Notes under the pieces: model-generated
What the model was told of the DNA's origin: nothing
Seen by the model: the letters and a program-made list of their open reading frames with translations, nothing else
The model's database searches: none
Made by a program: the position numbers and the translations under genes
Part shown: positions 38,413-48,250 of the stretch, piece by piece
Numbering within the stretch: position 1 is the stretch's first letter
How the letters are laid out: the number at the start of each line of letters is the position of its first letter
Assembly: GCA_016791265.1 (NCBI GenBank)
Contig: JAEUMY010000022.1
Span: forward strand, 186,001-250,000
Direction of reading: 5' to 3'
DNA length: 64,000 bases
Source of the DNA: Betaproteobacteria bacterium
GTDB lineage: Bacteria > Pseudomonadota > Gammaproteobacteria > Burkholderiales > Usitatibacteraceae

Positions 38413-38448
38413 AAGGAATCTACTGAGTATTTGAGCGACCTGAAAGCA

Positions 38449-40026
38449 CTACTCCCATTCAATGGTCGCGGGCGGTTTGCCGGAAACGTCATACACGACA
38501 CGATTCAAGCCGCGCACCTCGTTGATGATGCGGTTGGACACGCGGGCCAGCAGTTCATACGGTAATTCGGCCCAATGCGCAGTCATAAAATCACTGGTGA
38601 CCACCGCGCGCAGCGCGACCACGTAGTCGTAAGTCCGGCCGTCGCCCATCACACCCACGCTCTTCACCGGCAGGAAAACGGCGAATGCCTGCGAGGTCTT
38701 GTCGTACCAGCTCACGCCATCAGCATCTTTGGTGTTGCGCAGCTCGCTGATGAAAATGTCATCGGCGCGACGGAGCAGGTCGGCATATTCCTTCTTCACT
38801 TCGCCCAGGATGCGCACGCCCAGGCCCGGACCCGGGAACGGATGGCGGTAGACCATTTCGCGCGGCAGCCCGAGTTCCACGCCCAGCGCACGCACTTCGT
38901 CCTTGAACAGATCCCGCAGCGGCTCCAGCAGCTTGAGGTGCAGCGTGTCCGGCAGCCCGCCCACGTTGTGGTGCGACTTGATGCTGGTCGCCTTGCCCGT
39001 CTTGGCGCCTGCGCTTTCGATGACATCGGGATAGATCGTGCCCTGTGCAAGCCACTTTGCCTTCGGCAGCTTCTGCGCTTCGCGCTGAAAGACTTCGACG
39101 AACAAGCGGCCGATGATCTTGCGCTTGGCCTCCGGGTCGGTGACACCTTTCAGCTCACCGAGGAATTCGGCGGAGGCATCGACATGGATCACCTTCATGT
39201 GCAGGTGATTGCCGAAGGTCTCCATCACCTGCTCGGCTTCGTTGAGGCGCAGCAGCCCGGTGTCGACGAACACGCAGGTGAGCTGGTCACCAATGGCCTT
39301 GTGGATCAGCGCCGCGGCGACCGAGGAATCCACGCCACCCGACAAGCCCAGGATCACTTCCTCGCTGCCCACAGCTTCGCGAATATTCGCGACGGCGTCA
39401 GGCACGAAATGGGGCATGTCCCACTCGCGGCCCAAGCCGCAGATCTCGTGCACGAAGCGTTCGTAGATTTCCTTGCCCTTCTTCGTGTGCGTCACTTCGG
39501 GGTGGAACTGCACCGCGTAGAACTTGCGCGACTCGTCGGCCATGCCGGCGATGGGGCAGGACTCGTTCGAGGCGATGACCTTGAAGCCAGGCGGAATCTC
39601 GGTGACCTTGTCTCCGTGTGACATCCAGACATCGAGGAACGCCTTGCCGTCTGACTCGACGCGATCCTGGATGCCCTCCAGCAGCTTGGAGTGACCCCTT
39701 GCACGAACTTCGGCGTAGCCGAACTCACGCACCAGACCGTTCTCGACCTTGCCACCCAGTTGCGCGGCCATGGTCTGCATGCCGTAGCAAATGCCCAGCA
39801 CCGGCACACCCAGCTCGAACACCACCTGCGGAGCGCGTGCCGTCTCGGCTTCGGTCACCGATGAATGACTGCCGGAGAGGATGATGCCGGCCGGCTTGAA
39901 ATCGCGGATGAACTGCTCGCTGACATCACAGGGATGCAGTTCGCTGTACACACCCGCCTCGCGCACGCGGCGGGCGATGAGTTGGGTGACTTGAGAGCCA
40001 AAATCCAGAATCAGTATCTTGTTCAT
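38449..40026 (-). CDS. guaA: GMP synthase (glutamine-hydrolysing)
   Basis: A 525-residue enzyme that converts XMP to GMP. The class I amidotransferase domain starts [20 protein letters not shown] with the nucleophile Cys in GICYGMQ and the His/Glu of FHPEVTHT. The ATP pyrophosphatase domain has the P-loop [13 protein letters not shown], and the C-terminal dimerisation domain ends [18 protein letters not shown]. Length equals that of E. coli GuaA. A palindrome copy lies just before the P-loop, read as Ala-Asn-Ile-Arg. It is 56 bases downstream of guaB with a hairpin between them. Confidence 0.98.
   Translation of the reverse strand: MNKILILDFGSQVTQLIARRVREAGVYSELHPCDVSEQFIRDFKPAGIILSGSHSSVTEAETARAPQVVFELGVPVLGICYGMQTMAAQLGGKVENGLVREFGYAEVRARGHSKLLEGIQDRVESDGKAFLDVWMSHGDKVTEIPPGFKVIASNESCPIAGMADESRKFYAVQFHPEVTHTKKGKEIYERFVHEICGLGREWDMPHFVPDAVANIREAVGSEEVILGLSGGVDSSVAAALIHKAIGDQLTCVFVDTGLLRLNEAEQVMETFGNHLHMKVIHVDASAEFLGELKGVTDPEAKRKIIGRLFVEVFQREAQKLPKAKWLAQGTIYPDVIESAGAKTGKATSIKSHHNVGGLPDTLHLKLLEPLRDLFKDEVRALGVELGLPREMVYRHPFPGPGLGVRILGEVKKEYADLLRRADDIFISELRNTKDADGVSWYDKTSQAFAVFLPVKSVGVMGDGRTYDYVVALRAVVTSDFMTAHWAELPYELLARVSNRIINEVRGLNRVVYDVSGKPPATIEWE
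39379..39390. repeat. GCGAATATTCGC palindrome (coding)
   Basis: In guaA, at [12 protein letters not shown], about ten residues before the P-loop. Confidence 0.95.
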
Positions 40027-40046
40027 GATGTTTTCAATAGGCCAAA

Positions 40047-40074
40047 ACCAAACGCCCGGCATCCGCCGGGCGTT
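40047..40074 (-). terminator. Hairpin between guaB and guaA
   Basis: A perfect 10-bp stem AACGCCCGGC/GCCGGGCGTT with an ATCC loop. In the direction of guaB-guaA transcription it is followed by TTTGGTTTT. It is probably a Rho-independent terminator or attenuator that lowers read-through from guaB into guaA, or a stem that protects guaB mRNA. Confidence 0.75.
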
Positions 40075-40082
40075 TTCCTTTG

Positions 40083-41549
40083 TTACTCCACCCGGTAGTT
40101 GGGCGCTTCCTTGGTGATCTGCACGTCGTGCACATGCGACTCGCGGATGCCTGCGGAGGTGATCTCCACGAACTCCGCATTGGCGCGCATCTCGTCGATG
40201 GTCTTGCAGCCGAGATAACCCATGGATGCCGAGAGACCGCCCTTCAGCTGGTGCAACACGTTGACCAGCGGGCCCTTGTACGGCACGCGGCCTTCCACGC
40301 CCTCGGGCACGAATTTGTCGGCGTTGTTCTGCGGGTCCTGGAAATAGCGGTCGCTGGAACCCTTCTGCATGGCGCCCACCGAGCCCATGCCGCGATAGGA
40401 CTTGTATGAGCGGCCCTGGTAGAGCTCGGTCTCACCCGGCGCCTCTTCGGTGCCGGCAAACATGCTTCCCAGCATCACGCAGTTGGCACCGGCCGCGATG
40501 GCCTTGGCAATATCGCCCGAGTAGCGGATGCCGCCATCGGCGATGCACGGTACCGGCTTCTTCAATGCCGCCAGCGCGTCGGACACGTTGGCGATGGCGG
40601 TGATCTGGGGGACACCGACACCTGCCACGATGCGGGTGGTGCAGATGGAGCCCGGACCGATCCCGATCTTGACGCAGTCCGCACCATGGTCGACGAGCGC
40701 CAGCGCGGCCGCCTTGGTGGCGATGTTGCCGCCGATCACTTCGACATTGGGGAAATTCTTCTTGACCCACTTCACGCGGTTCAGCACGTTCTTGCTGTGG
40801 CCGTGGGCGGTGTCGACGACCAGCACGTCCGCACCCGCCTCCACCAGGAGTTCCACGCGCTCATCAGTCCCTTCACCGATGCCCACCGCGGCACCGACGC
40901 GAAGGCGACCCGCCTCGTCTTTGCACGCGGCCGGGTGCTCGCTCGACTTCAGCACGTCCTTGACGGTGATGAGGCCCTTCAGCTCGAAATTCTTGTTGAT
41001 GACCAGCACGCGTTCGATGCGGTGCTTGTGCATCAACTCGATGGCTTCGGCGCGAGTGGCACCTTCCTTGACCGTGACCAGCTTGGCCTTGGGGGTCATG
41101 ATGTTCTTGACCGGCTGATCCAGCTTGGTCTCGAAGCGGAGGTCGCGGTTGGTGACGATGCCGACGACCTTCTTGCCGTCCAGCACCGGCAGGCCGGAAA
41201 TGTTGTGCTTTTTCGTGAGCGCGATGACCTCACGCACCGTCATGGTGGGGGTGATGGTGACGGGGTCCTTGACCACGCCGCTCTCGAAGCGCTTCACCTT
41301 CGAGACCTCGGCCGCCTGGGCCTTGGCACTCATGTTCTTGTGCACGATGCCGATGCCGCCTTCCTGCGCGAGCGCGATGGCGAGCTTGGCTTCGGTGACA
41401 GTGTCCATCGCTGCCGAGAGGATCGGCAGGTTGAGCGTGATGGAGCGGGTGAGCTGGGTGGTGAGAACTACGTCGCGCGGAAGGATGCTGGAGTGCGCGG
41501 GGACGAGGAGAACATCGTCAAAGGTCAGGGCCTTTTGGGCGATTTTCAC
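40083..41549 (-). CDS. guaB: IMP dehydrogenase
   Basis: A 488-residue enzyme that oxidises IMP to XMP with NAD+. It begins [20 protein letters not shown] (GTG start at 41549, ribosome site GGAG eight bases before). Two CBS domains are inserted at about 90-210. The loop [11 protein letters not shown] has the catalytic Cys, and the flap RYFQDP and the YKGPL segment follow. The first step of the guanine branch, with guaA next. A longer frame to 42131 has no family similarity. No palindrome copy occurs in the 5.4 kb that spans guaB and the FimV-like gene. Confidence 0.97.
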   Translation of the reverse strand: MKIAQKALTFDDVLLVPAHSSILPRDVVLTTQLTRSITLNLPILSAAMDTVTEAKLAIALAQEGGIGIVHKNMSAKAQAAEVSKVKRFESGVVKDPVTITPTMTVREVIALTKKHNISGLPVLDGKKVVGIVTNRDLRFETKLDQPVKNIMTPKAKLVTVKEGATRAEAIELMHKHRIERVLVINKNFELKGLITVKDVLKSSEHPAACKDEAGRLRVGAAVGIGEGTDERVELLVEAGADVLVVDTAHGHSKNVLNRVKWVKKNFPNVEVIGGNIATKAAALALVDHGADCVKIGIGPGSICTTRIVAGVGVPQITAIANVSDALAALKKPVPCIADGGIRYSGDIAKAIAAGANCVMLGSMFAGTEEAPGETELYQGRSYKSYRGMGSVGAMQKGSSDRYFQDPQNNADKFVPEGVEGRVPYKGPLVNVLHQLKGGLSASMGYLGCKTIDEMRANAEFVEITSAGIRESHVHDVQITKEAPNYRVE

Positions 41550-41573
41550 GTTTTTGACTCCGACAAAAGCGGC

Positions 41574-41601
41574 ATTATACGCGCCCACCCCGGCGTCGCA
41601 A
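41574..41601 (-). promoter_or_regulatory. guaB promoter (candidate sigma-70)
   Basis: On the reverse strand TTGCGA, 16 bases, TATAAT; the -10 is perfect and ends 25 bases from the GTG start. Confidence 0.7.
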
Positions 41602-41664
41602 AATCGGTGTCGCCCCGTTCTGCGAAATGATCCAGCAAATTCAAGGAAATAGGTCATGCCCGGA

Positions 41665-41693
41665 TTGACGCAGCCGCAGTTTCCCGCTAACGT
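41665..41693 (+). promoter_or_regulatory. Possible promoter for the DUF4124 gene
   Basis: TTGACG, 17 bases, TAACGT on the forward strand, about 120 bases before the ATG at 41815. The -10 is poor. Confidence 0.3.
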
Positions 41694-41814
41694 GCGGACA
41701 TTGTTAGAAATGTGCGCTAACCCATTGATGGAAAATTTGTTTCCTGCCGAGATGGCAAGACGAAACGGGCGGCCGCAACGAGAACTGGACTGAGGCAGAG
41801 GAAGGAGTCGAAGC

Positions 41815-42276
41815 ATGAACAAATCAACCGCATTGGTCGCGACCATCTTGCTCGCGCTGTTGAGTCTGACGGTCGGCGCGCAGGTGTATCGCTGGGTCGA
41901 CAAGGACGGCAAGGTGCAGTACTCGGACCAGCCTCCACCACCGGGCGCGGTCAAGTCCGAAGCGACGCGGATCACCTCAACGACGCCAACAACCTCCGGC
42001 GGCGCCGCCGCCGCTGCCAACACCGCGAAAGCGCCGGAAAAGCCCAAGTCGAATGTCGTGGACGCGACGAAGGCGAAGTCCGCTGCGGAGGAAGCCCAGG
42101 CCGCCAAAGAAAACGAGGAGTATTGCCGCAATTTGCGCGCTCAGATCAAACTCATGGAAGACGGCGGTCGCGTGACCAAGCCCAATGACGCCGGCGAACG
42201 CGAGATCATGAGTGACGAGCAAATGGCGGCGGAGGCAGCCCGGTTGCGCAAGGCCGTTGCCGACAACTGCAAGTAG
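41815..42276 (+). CDS. DUF4124-domain exported protein
   Basis: A 153-residue protein. The signal peptide ends near VGA, and the DUF4124 core is [20 protein letters not shown]. An Ala/Lys-rich coiled coil with C107 and C152 follows. DUF4124 proteins are envelope proteins of unknown function that are common beside guaB in betaproteobacteria. A strong AGGAAGGAG site precedes the ATG. Confidence 0.88.
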   Translation: MNKSTALVATILLALLSLTVGAQVYRWVDKDGKVQYSDQPPPPGAVKSEATRITSTTPTTSGGAAAAANTAKAPEKPKSNVVDATKAKSAAEEAQAAKENEEYCRNLRAQIKLMEDGGRVTKPNDAGEREIMSDEQMAAEAARLRKAVADNCK

Positions 42277-42321
42277 CGATCACTTGGCAGGCGAGACGAA
42301 CTAGAAACTCGCCGCACGAAT

Positions 42322-44745
42322 ATGGAAACCACTGCGCTCCCGACCCGATGGGCCGGGATCAATCAACTTGCCACGAACTGTCTCGCCGCAGCCGGCCTGT
42401 GCGGTGGTCTCATGCTTGGCACATTTGCCGGCGCGGCCACGCTTGGCGATCCCGACATCCGCTCCTTCATCGGCCAGCCGCTCGATGTGCGCATTCCCAT
42501 TCTGGCGGCACGCAATGAGTTGATTGAGCTGGGCTGCATCAGCGCGCGTGCTGGCGAACGTACGCTCTCTCCGCTTGCGACGTCGCGGTTCAAGTTGGAT
42601 GAGACGCTGGACAGCCGCACTTTGATCGTCCGGACGCATGATCCGCTGGAGGCGCCCCGCCTGACACTGGAGCTGAGCGTGCGCTGCGACGGCCAGTCGG
42701 CGCCAGTGACGAGAGTCTACGACCTCGTTTTACCGGCCCTGAACCCGGCGGCGCCTGAATCGACGGTCATCACCATTCAAAAGCACGGTGAGGCGCCGCG
42801 CGTTGTCACCACTGCGCCCGTTCAGGTCGCCCCTTCCGCGCCCTTGACAATCAAAACGCAGTCCGACGCGCCCACACAACCTCCCAGCCGTCCCGGCAGC
42901 ACTTGGGTCACGGGCATCAGCGACACGCTCGACGGCATCGCCCAAGGCCTCTATCCCAAGTCCGCGCGGATGCGCGCCGCGTTCATCCGGCGTCTCAGGG
43001 AAATCAATCCCGGCCCGCTGCCTGGCGACGGCGAAACGCTGGCGACCGGCCTCAAGCTCACGCTGCCCGATCTGGTGGCACTGGCCAACCAGAGCCCGCG
43101 CATTGATCCGCCTGCCGCCGACGCGAGCCTACCGACAATCGCTCGGGCGCCGAGCAAGTCCGCGCCGCGAGTCGCCTCGGCGGCGCCAGCGCCGTCCACA
43201 TCGCTTCGCCCGCCGCAACCCGTTCCACAGGCGAGCCAGGTGGCCGCTCCCGTCCAGCCCCGTGCAGCCAACGACGCGCCTTCGGCAAAGCCTGCGTCGC
43301 CCAGCGCGGGCGGCTTCGCGTTGCGCCTCTCGGGCGCCGAGATGGATATCTCGCGTAGCAAGGGTGTCAGCGAAGCCACGCGCGCGGCGCTGCGCGACAA
43401 ACAAATGCTGCTCGACGCGGATGATCAGGTCGCGGCGCTCTTGGCGCTTCGCCACACGGTGAAGCAGTTGGAGGGCCGGCTGAACGAGATGCAACTGAAG
43501 CTCTCGACGAGCACGCTGCCGGTCCCGGCCAAGGCCACGCCCGCGCCTGAGCCGAGTCCTGTGCAAAAGGCCGCGCCGCAGCCGCCACCCGCCGCCTCCG
43601 CAACGCAATCTCCCGTGCCAGCGGTCATCCCCCCACCGCAACCCGCGCGCGCTGCCGCCCCCCCGCCTGCGCCGTCACCAAAATCGGCAGCGGAACCTGA
43701 AGCGCCGCCTGTGAAGCCCAAACCCGCCCCCGCCGACAGCAAGCCCGCGCCGGTCGTATCGAAAGCGCCCGCGGCGGGGCCGGAAGCGGAGACGCCGGTA
43801 TGGATGTCGCCGCTCGCTCTCGGCATTGGCGCCTCGCTCCTGGTGATCCTCCTGGCCTGGGTCGGCTGGCGCCGGTCGCGAAATCGCGGGCTGCCGCGCA
43901 CACTCGCCGAGACGACGTCCGAGTCGGACGCCGTGACCCGGGGCGGCACCGCCACGTCGGATTTGCAGGGGCCGCCGTCGGATGACTTCCCCAAGGGCGA
44001 GTGGGATGACGACCCGCCCCCTGCCGTCCGCAGCCCGACTTTCCACTCCAGCCAGCCGTCGGCGAATCTCAGGAACGCGCTCCGCCAAGCGGAGCACCAC
44101 GAAACCGTGCGCCTCAATGCGCCGCCCGATCTGCTGGAAGCCGAAGCGGCCGCGCTGGAGCTGGATACGCGTCCCGCGACTTCCATCGACTTCATGCTGG
44201 GCGACGACGGCGGCGAGGACAAGTCGCGCCGTCAACGCTACATGGAGGAACGGTTTCCGGAGTTGGCCCATCACAGCATTTCGGTGGACGAGCCCGACTC
44301 CATCATCGACGCCGCCCGCCATCACTACGAGGAAGGCCAGTTGCAGAAGGCCGTCGAGCTGCTCACCTACGCCTTCGAGGAACGGCCGGGGCAGTTGCGG
44401 TTCTGGCTGGCGCTGTTCGAAATTCATCGGCTGGAGCAGCGCACCGGCGACTTCGCGGAGCTGGCCGCGCGCTTCAAGAACGTGCATGGCGGCACGGACG
44501 CCTGGCCCAAGGTTCAGCACATCGGCCGCGATCTCGATCCGGGCCAGCCGCTTTACTCCGCGGCACTCGGTCGCCTCGGCGTGCCCATGGACGCGGACTT
44601 CGACCCGATGAGCGAGAACTGGCTCAATGTGCCGATGGACTTCACCTCGGACGTGCTCATGATCGAACTCCGCCACAGCATCATGGCCGAGCACATGTTG
44701 CTGGATGATGAATTGCGCCGCCCGCTCATCGAGGTGACAGCGTGA
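42322..44745 (+). CDS. FimV-like inner-membrane protein
   Basis: An 807-residue protein. It has an N-terminal export segment, then DPDIRSFIGQPLDVRIPI, typical of the FimV N-terminal domain. A LysM-like stretch follows at 190-250 (VTGISDTLDGIAQGLYPKSARMRAAFIRRLREINP), a long Pro/Ala linker, one membrane helix at 493-516, and a cytoplasmic part with TPR-like helices ending near 800 (HHYEEGQLQKAVELLTYAFEE). FimV in other bacteria helps polar localisation and type IV pilus activity, partly through c-di-GMP and cAMP signalling. It is coupled to the next gene by GTGA overlap. Confidence 0.8.
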   Translation: METTALPTRWAGINQLATNCLAAAGLCGGLMLGTFAGAATLGDPDIRSFIGQPLDVRIPILAARNELIELGCISARAGERTLSPLATSRFKLDETLDSRTLIVRTHDPLEAPRLTLELSVRCDGQSAPVTRVYDLVLPALNPAAPESTVITIQKHGEAPRVVTTAPVQVAPSAPLTIKTQSDAPTQPPSRPGSTWVTGISDTLDGIAQGLYPKSARMRAAFIRRLREINPGPLPGDGETLATGLKLTLPDLVALANQSPRIDPPAADASLPTIARAPSKSAPRVASAAPAPSTSLRPPQPVPQASQVAAPVQPRAANDAPSAKPASPSAGGFALRLSGAEMDISRSKGVSEATRAALRDKQMLLDADDQVAALLALRHTVKQLEGRLNEMQLKLSTSTLPVPAKATPAPEPSPVQKAAPQPPPAASATQSPVPAVIPPPQPARAAAPPPAPSPKSAAEPEAPPVKPKPAPADSKPAPVVSKAPAAGPEAETPVWMSPLALGIGASLLVILLAWVGWRRSRNRGLPRTLAETTSESDAVTRGGTATSDLQGPPSDDFPKGEWDDDPPPAVRSPTFHSSQPSANLRNALRQAEHHETVRLNAPPDLLEAEAAALELDTRPATSIDFMLGDDGGEDKSRRQRYMEERFPELAHHSISVDEPDSIIDAARHHYEEGQLQKAVELLTYAFEERPGQLRFWLALFEIHRLEQRTGDFAELAARFKNVHGGTDAWPKVQHIGRDLDPGQPLYSAALGRLGVPMDADFDPMSENWLNVPMDFTSDVLMIELRHSIMAEHMLLDDELRRPLIEVTA

Positions 44746-46265
44746 GTGCGGCCAATCCGATCGCGAATATTCGCGGTCTCACCGATTCGAAGGACTGCAT
44801 CGCCATTCTGTCGGCGCTGTCAGTGCTGGGCAGCCGCGACGGCGCGTACACGCCGGAGAAGCTGGATCAGCTACTGGCGGCAAAGCTCCACTTCGCGCAA
44901 CTGCTCGACAACGAGCTGCCGCACTATTTCAGCGACGCCCAGGATGATGGCGAGCGCGCCGCGAGCGATGCCTTCGCGAAGCAAATTCAGCTCGTACACT
45001 CGCACTTCGCCAGCGCGTTTCAGCGCTACGTCATGCGCAAGGACGATTGGCGCACCACGGCCGAAGACGATGTCCGCCTGAGACTCGCGACCGGTCACGC
45101 CATCGACAGCTTCGCGGCGCTGGTGAAGTGGAGCTATTTTCTGCACGAGACGCTGAAGGGCACGTCGTGGTCGGAACTTCACGCCCTGTATTACCTCGCC
45201 GAGCAGCAGGGCTATCATCATCAGCCGCTGGACTTGCACGGCGCGAACGCGGCCTACAATCCGTCGATTCAGGCGCTCTATCTGCGCGCGCTGGTGTTGG
45301 ACATCATCAATCCCGGCAGCCTCACCGCCGCCCAGATCGAGATCGCGGAAGGCTGGCTCTCCGCCTGGTGTCTCGACTACACGCTGGAAAGCGAATTCCA
45401 GCCGCGCTCGCATCTCATCTACGTCGATCTCGCGGAGCACGCGGGCTTTCATGTGGTGACGCCAGCGGTGAAGGGTGACTCGATACGGTATCTGCGCGCC
45501 GATGCGCTGCGCGGGCAGATCGAGGAAGTCAAAAACGAGTTGCGCCAGGGCCACCCCTACCATGGCTTGGGCACGGCGCACGATCTGCCCGTGGAAGAGC
45601 ACGCGACGCTGCTCTCCGCCATCGAGAGGCTCTACAACAACATCCTCGCGCACAGCGGCAACCGCATCGCCGAGCGCACACTGGTCGAGAATCAGACCAT
45701 GCGGGTGGTCATGGGCTACGACGCCGTGCTGCAAGCCGTGCTGGCGCCGGGCGCGAGCACGGCTGCCGGACTGTCGCTGTCGCTGATGGCCGGGTCCACG
45801 GAGTCGGCGAGCGAGACATGGAAGGTTCACGACTTCAGCGCGAGCGGTGTTGGCCTGCTGGTCGACCGCGCGACCGGCGATGTGGTGCCGTTGCAGTCGC
45901 TGGTGGCGATGCGCGCGGCCCGCGACCGCGCCTGGGCCGTCGGCACCATCGTGCGCAAGCTCACCAACCGCGTTCAGGGGCAGACGTTGATCGGCATCGA
46001 GCTTTTGTCCAGCCGCGGCGTCGCGGTGAAATTGCTGCGCACGGGCACCGCGCCGTATGTTGAAGGCGTCGACGCGCTGTACCTGCCCGGCACGGACAGC
46101 GACGGCAAACGCGATGTCCTGGTGCTGCGCCAGAGCGAATTCGCCGCGCGCAGCGTGTTCGAGGTTCCCACCGGCGGCACCCACTTTCGCGTGCGGCTCA
46201 ACCGCACCGTGAAGAAGGGCACGGACTGGATCGCGATGCGGTTCGAGGTGGACAACAAACGCTGA
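44742..46265 (+). CDS. PilZ-like domain protein coupled to the FimV-like gene
   Basis: A 507-residue cytoplasmic protein. Most of it is alpha-helical without recognised domains. Near residue 360 WKVHDFSASGVGLLV has the D-x-SxxG form of a PilZ c-di-GMP-binding domain, but the upstream RxxxR pair is not clear to me. The GTG at 44742 overlaps the FimV-like stop codon. With FimV upstream and two diguanylate cyclases in the window, a role in motility or surface attachment is possible. A palindrome copy is at codons 8-11 (Ala-Asn-Ile-Arg). Confidence 0.65.
   Translation: MSAANPIANIRGLTDSKDCIAILSALSVLGSRDGAYTPEKLDQLLAAKLHFAQLLDNELPHYFSDAQDDGERAASDAFAKQIQLVHSHFASAFQRYVMRKDDWRTTAEDDVRLRLATGHAIDSFAALVKWSYFLHETLKGTSWSELHALYYLAEQQGYHHQPLDLHGANAAYNPSIQALYLRALVLDIINPGSLTAAQIEIAEGWLSAWCLDYTLESEFQPRSHLIYVDLAEHAGFHVVTPAVKGDSIRYLRADALRGQIEEVKNELRQGHPYHGLGTAHDLPVEEHATLLSAIERLYNNILAHSGNRIAERTLVENQTMRVVMGYDAVLQAVLAPGASTAAGLSLSLMAGSTESASETWKVHDFSASGVGLLVDRATGDVVPLQSLVAMRAARDRAWAVGTIVRKLTNRVQGQTLIGIELLSSRGVAVKLLRTGTAPYVEGVDALYLPGTDSDGKRDVLVLRQSEFAARSVFEVPTGGTHFRVRLNRTVKKGTDWIAMRFEVDNKR
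44763..44774. repeat. GCGAATATTCGC palindrome (coding)
   Basis: In the PilZ-like gene near its start, read as Ala-Asn-Ile-Arg. Confidence 0.95.
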
Positions 46266-46275
46266 CGCCGCTCGT

Positions 46276-46287
46276 GCGAATATTCGC
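46276..46287. repeat. GCGAATATTCGC palindrome
   Basis: Between the convergent PilZ-like and rnfH genes; 16 bases with flanks (GTGCG...CGCAC). Confidence 0.95.
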
Positions 46288-46303
46288 ACCGGTCGCGGCT
46301 CAC

Positions 46304-46552
46304 CTACCGTATAGCGCGCTTTCGCCTCGCGGTCTTGGGATCGGCCACCAGCGGCCGGTAGATTTCCACCCGGTCGCCGTCGCGCAGCACGCGATCACGC
46401 GGTTGAACCTTTCCCCACACACCCACTGCCGCGTCAGCATCCACTCGCCAGCCCGAACGAGTCAGCGCCACCGCCAGCGTGGCATCTTCCGGCAGCTCCA
46501 TGGCCTGCTCGTCATGCCGATCCGGCCACGCACGGATGAGGATGATCTTCAT
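46304..46552 (-). CDS. rnfH: RnfH family protein
   Basis: An 82-residue ubiquitin-fold protein of the UPF0125/RnfH family: RVDADAAVGVWGKVQPRDRVLRDGDRVEIYRPL. It is nearly always next to ratA, as here (ATGA overlap). Its biochemical role is not settled. It is the last gene of the operon GNAT-pncC-ratA-rnfH. Confidence 0.93.
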   Translation of the reverse strand: MKIILIRAWPDRHDEQAMELPEDATLAVALTRSGWRVDADAAVGVWGKVQPRDRVLRDGDRVEIYRPLVADPKTARRKRAIR

Positions 46553-46983
46553 GGCACCGCCAATGCATCGGCCCGTGCGACAAAGCGGTCCACCATGGTC
46601 TCGGTGATGATCGAAAACACCGGCCCGACCACTTTCTCCAGCGCGACATTGCCGAACGCGTAGTCAAGTTCCAGCGTGACTTTGCTTGCGGCGGGCGAGA
46701 GCGCCTGAAACGTCCAGCTGCCATGCAGCGCGCTGAACGGTCCTTCGACGAGGCGAAGCCGAATGGACTCGCCTGGCGTCTTGGCGTTCTCCGTGGTGAA
46801 CGACTGCCTCAATCCGCGAAAGTCGATGTCGATCCGCGCACGAGTGATGCGCGCGTCGCGCGCCAACACCGCCGAGCCGCCGCACCAGGGCAAGAACCGC
46901 GGATAGTCCTCCACCCGGTCCACCAGCTCGAACATCGAGACGGCGCGGTGCGCCACCAGCACGGAGCGGCGAACGGTCGGCAT
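46549..46983 (-). CDS. ratA: RatA/Coq10-type START-domain protein
   Basis: A 144-residue protein of the polyketide cyclase/START group: FELVDRVEDYPRFLPWCGGS and EGPFSALHGSWTFQAL are family-specific. RatA was described in E. coli as blocking 70S ribosome assembly, and the eukaryotic homologue Coq10 binds ubiquinone. It overlaps the pncC stop codon in TGATG. Confidence 0.93.
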   Translation of the reverse strand: MPTVRRSVLVAHRAVSMFELVDRVEDYPRFLPWCGGSAVLARDARITRARIDIDFRGLRQSFTTENAKTPGESIRLRLVEGPFSALHGSWTFQALSPAASKVTLELDYAFGNVALEKVVGPVFSIITETMVDRFVARADALAVP

Positions 46984-47465
46984 CAGCGCGCCAGCACAAT
47001 GACGCGAGAGAGCGCGGCAATGACGCTCTCCTTGCGAATATTCGCACGGTCGCCGGTGAACTGATGACGCGCCGTGTGCGTGCCGCCGTCGAGCAGGCTC
47101 CAGGCGAAGCAGACCAGGCCCACCGGTTTTGTGGTCGAACCGCCGCCCGGGCCAGCGATCCCCGTGACGGCCAGCGATATCTGCGCGCCGCTTTCGCGCA
47201 GCGCGCCTTGCGCCATTTCGGCCGCCGCTTCCTCCGACACGGCGCCGAAGTTGTCGAGCGTGTGAACGGCCACACCCAGCAACTCGCGCTTGGCTGCATT
47301 GGTGTAGGTGATGAAGCCGCGGTCAAACCACGCGGAGCTGCCCGCGGTACGCGTGACGCACTCGGCCACGCCGCCGCCCGTGCAGGATTCAGCGGTGGCG
47401 AGCATCCAGCTCCGTGCGCTGAGCGCTTCACCCACGGCCGCCGACAGCGCATCCAGATCATTCAT
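46983..47465 (-). CDS. pncC: Nicotinamide-nucleotide amidohydrolase (CinA C-terminal family)
   Basis: A 160-residue enzyme that deamidates NMN to NaMN in pyridine nucleotide recycling. Conserved: LATAESCTGGGVAECVTRTAGSS, FITYTNAAKRELLGV and AVTGIAGPGGGSTTKPVG. There is no MoaB-like N-terminal domain, as in PncC. A palindrome copy is near the C-terminus, read as Ala-Asn-Ile-Arg. It is coupled to the genes on both sides. Confidence 0.93.
   Translation of the reverse strand: MNDLDALSAAVGEALSARSWMLATAESCTGGGVAECVTRTAGSSAWFDRGFITYTNAAKRELLGVAVHTLDNFGAVSEEAAAEMAQGALRESGAQISLAVTGIAGPGGGSTTKPVGLVCFAWSLLDGGTHTARHQFTGDRANIRKESVIAALSRVIVLAR
47034..47045. repeat. GCGAATATTCGC palindrome (coding)
   Basis: In pncC, read as Ala-Asn-Ile-Arg. 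Confidence 0.95.
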
Positions 47466-48226
47466 GGTTTCACCCGATAGTGATAGTCGTAGCGCGGATC
47501 GAATCCCGCGCGGCGGTACAGTCGAACTGCCGCATCGTTCCCCCGCTCCACTTGCAAAAATGCCTGCCGCGCGCCCTGCCCGTGCGCCCACGCCAGCAAC
47601 GCCGCGACCAGCGCGCTCGCGATGCCGCGTCCTCGATGCGCCGCCGCGGTCCGCATGTTGAAAAGCCCGGCCCAGGGTCCCTCCACGCGCACCAATCCGC
47701 ACGCACGCACCTCGCCTGCCTCCATGAACGCGAGATGCCGCTCGGGCGATGTCCACCGTGCCTGCCGCGTCTGATCGCGTTCGATCAAGGCGGGGGCGCT
47801 GCCCTTCAGTCGGTGCAGATCGGCGATGCCCTGACGCGCCGTGCGTTCGACGATCTGCGGGGGCGGCTCGGCCTCACTGACCTGATCCAGCGCACAACAC
47901 ATCATATGGCTCGGCGTGACCACGGAGTAGCCGCGCGCTTCAAGCAAGGCATCCAACTCGGGCGGCGAAAGCGCGGAGGTGAGGCGAAAGGTCGCAGGCT
48001 GACCGGCGTCGGCATACCAGCGCTCGCAACAGTCGATCTTTTCGGCGAGCGGCAGCGTGCCCCGGCCAAGTTGCGTCACGCTGTTGGCGCGCCGCGTATC
48101 CGTGCCCGACGCGCGCAGCACCCATTCGTCATACAACTCCTCGCGCAGCGCCGGCGAAGTCGCCAGCGTCAAGCGCTCGAGTTCGAGGAGTTCGGCGTGG
48201 TCTTGGGACGCGACGAAAGCATTCAT
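47462..48226 (-). CDS. GNAT-family N-acetyltransferase
   Basis: A 254-residue protein. The C-terminal GNAT domain has the acetyl-CoA motif HRGRGIASALVAALLAWA and QVERGNDAAVRLYRRAGF. The N-terminal half is a degenerate GNAT-like unit (YDEWVLRASGTDTRRANSV), as in two-domain GNATs. The acceptor is unknown. It is the first gene of the tight operon leading to rnfH. The region upstream of its ATG contains a 70-bp tandem repeat. Confidence 0.88.
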   Translation of the reverse strand: MNAFVASQDHAELLELERLTLATSPALREELYDEWVLRASGTDTRRANSVTQLGRGTLPLAEKIDCCERWYADAGQPATFRLTSALSPPELDALLEARGYSVVTPSHMMCCALDQVSEAEPPPQIVERTARQGIADLHRLKGSAPALIERDQTRQARWTSPERHLAFMEAGEVRACGLVRVEGPWAGLFNMRTAAAHRGRGIASALVAALLAWAHGQGARQAFLQVERGNDAAVRLYRRAGFDPRYDYHYRVKP

Positions 48227-48250
48227 CGTGCGATTATCGCACCGCCAGTG

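Noticed and set aside
41550..42131. N-terminal extension of IMP dehydrogenase
   Set aside because: It crosses the promoter and the start of the DUF4124 gene on the other strand; the family begins at the GTG at 41549.
46276..46287. The palindrome between convergent genes as a terminator
   Set aside because: No T tract follows on either strand, and the same motif occurs inside genes.
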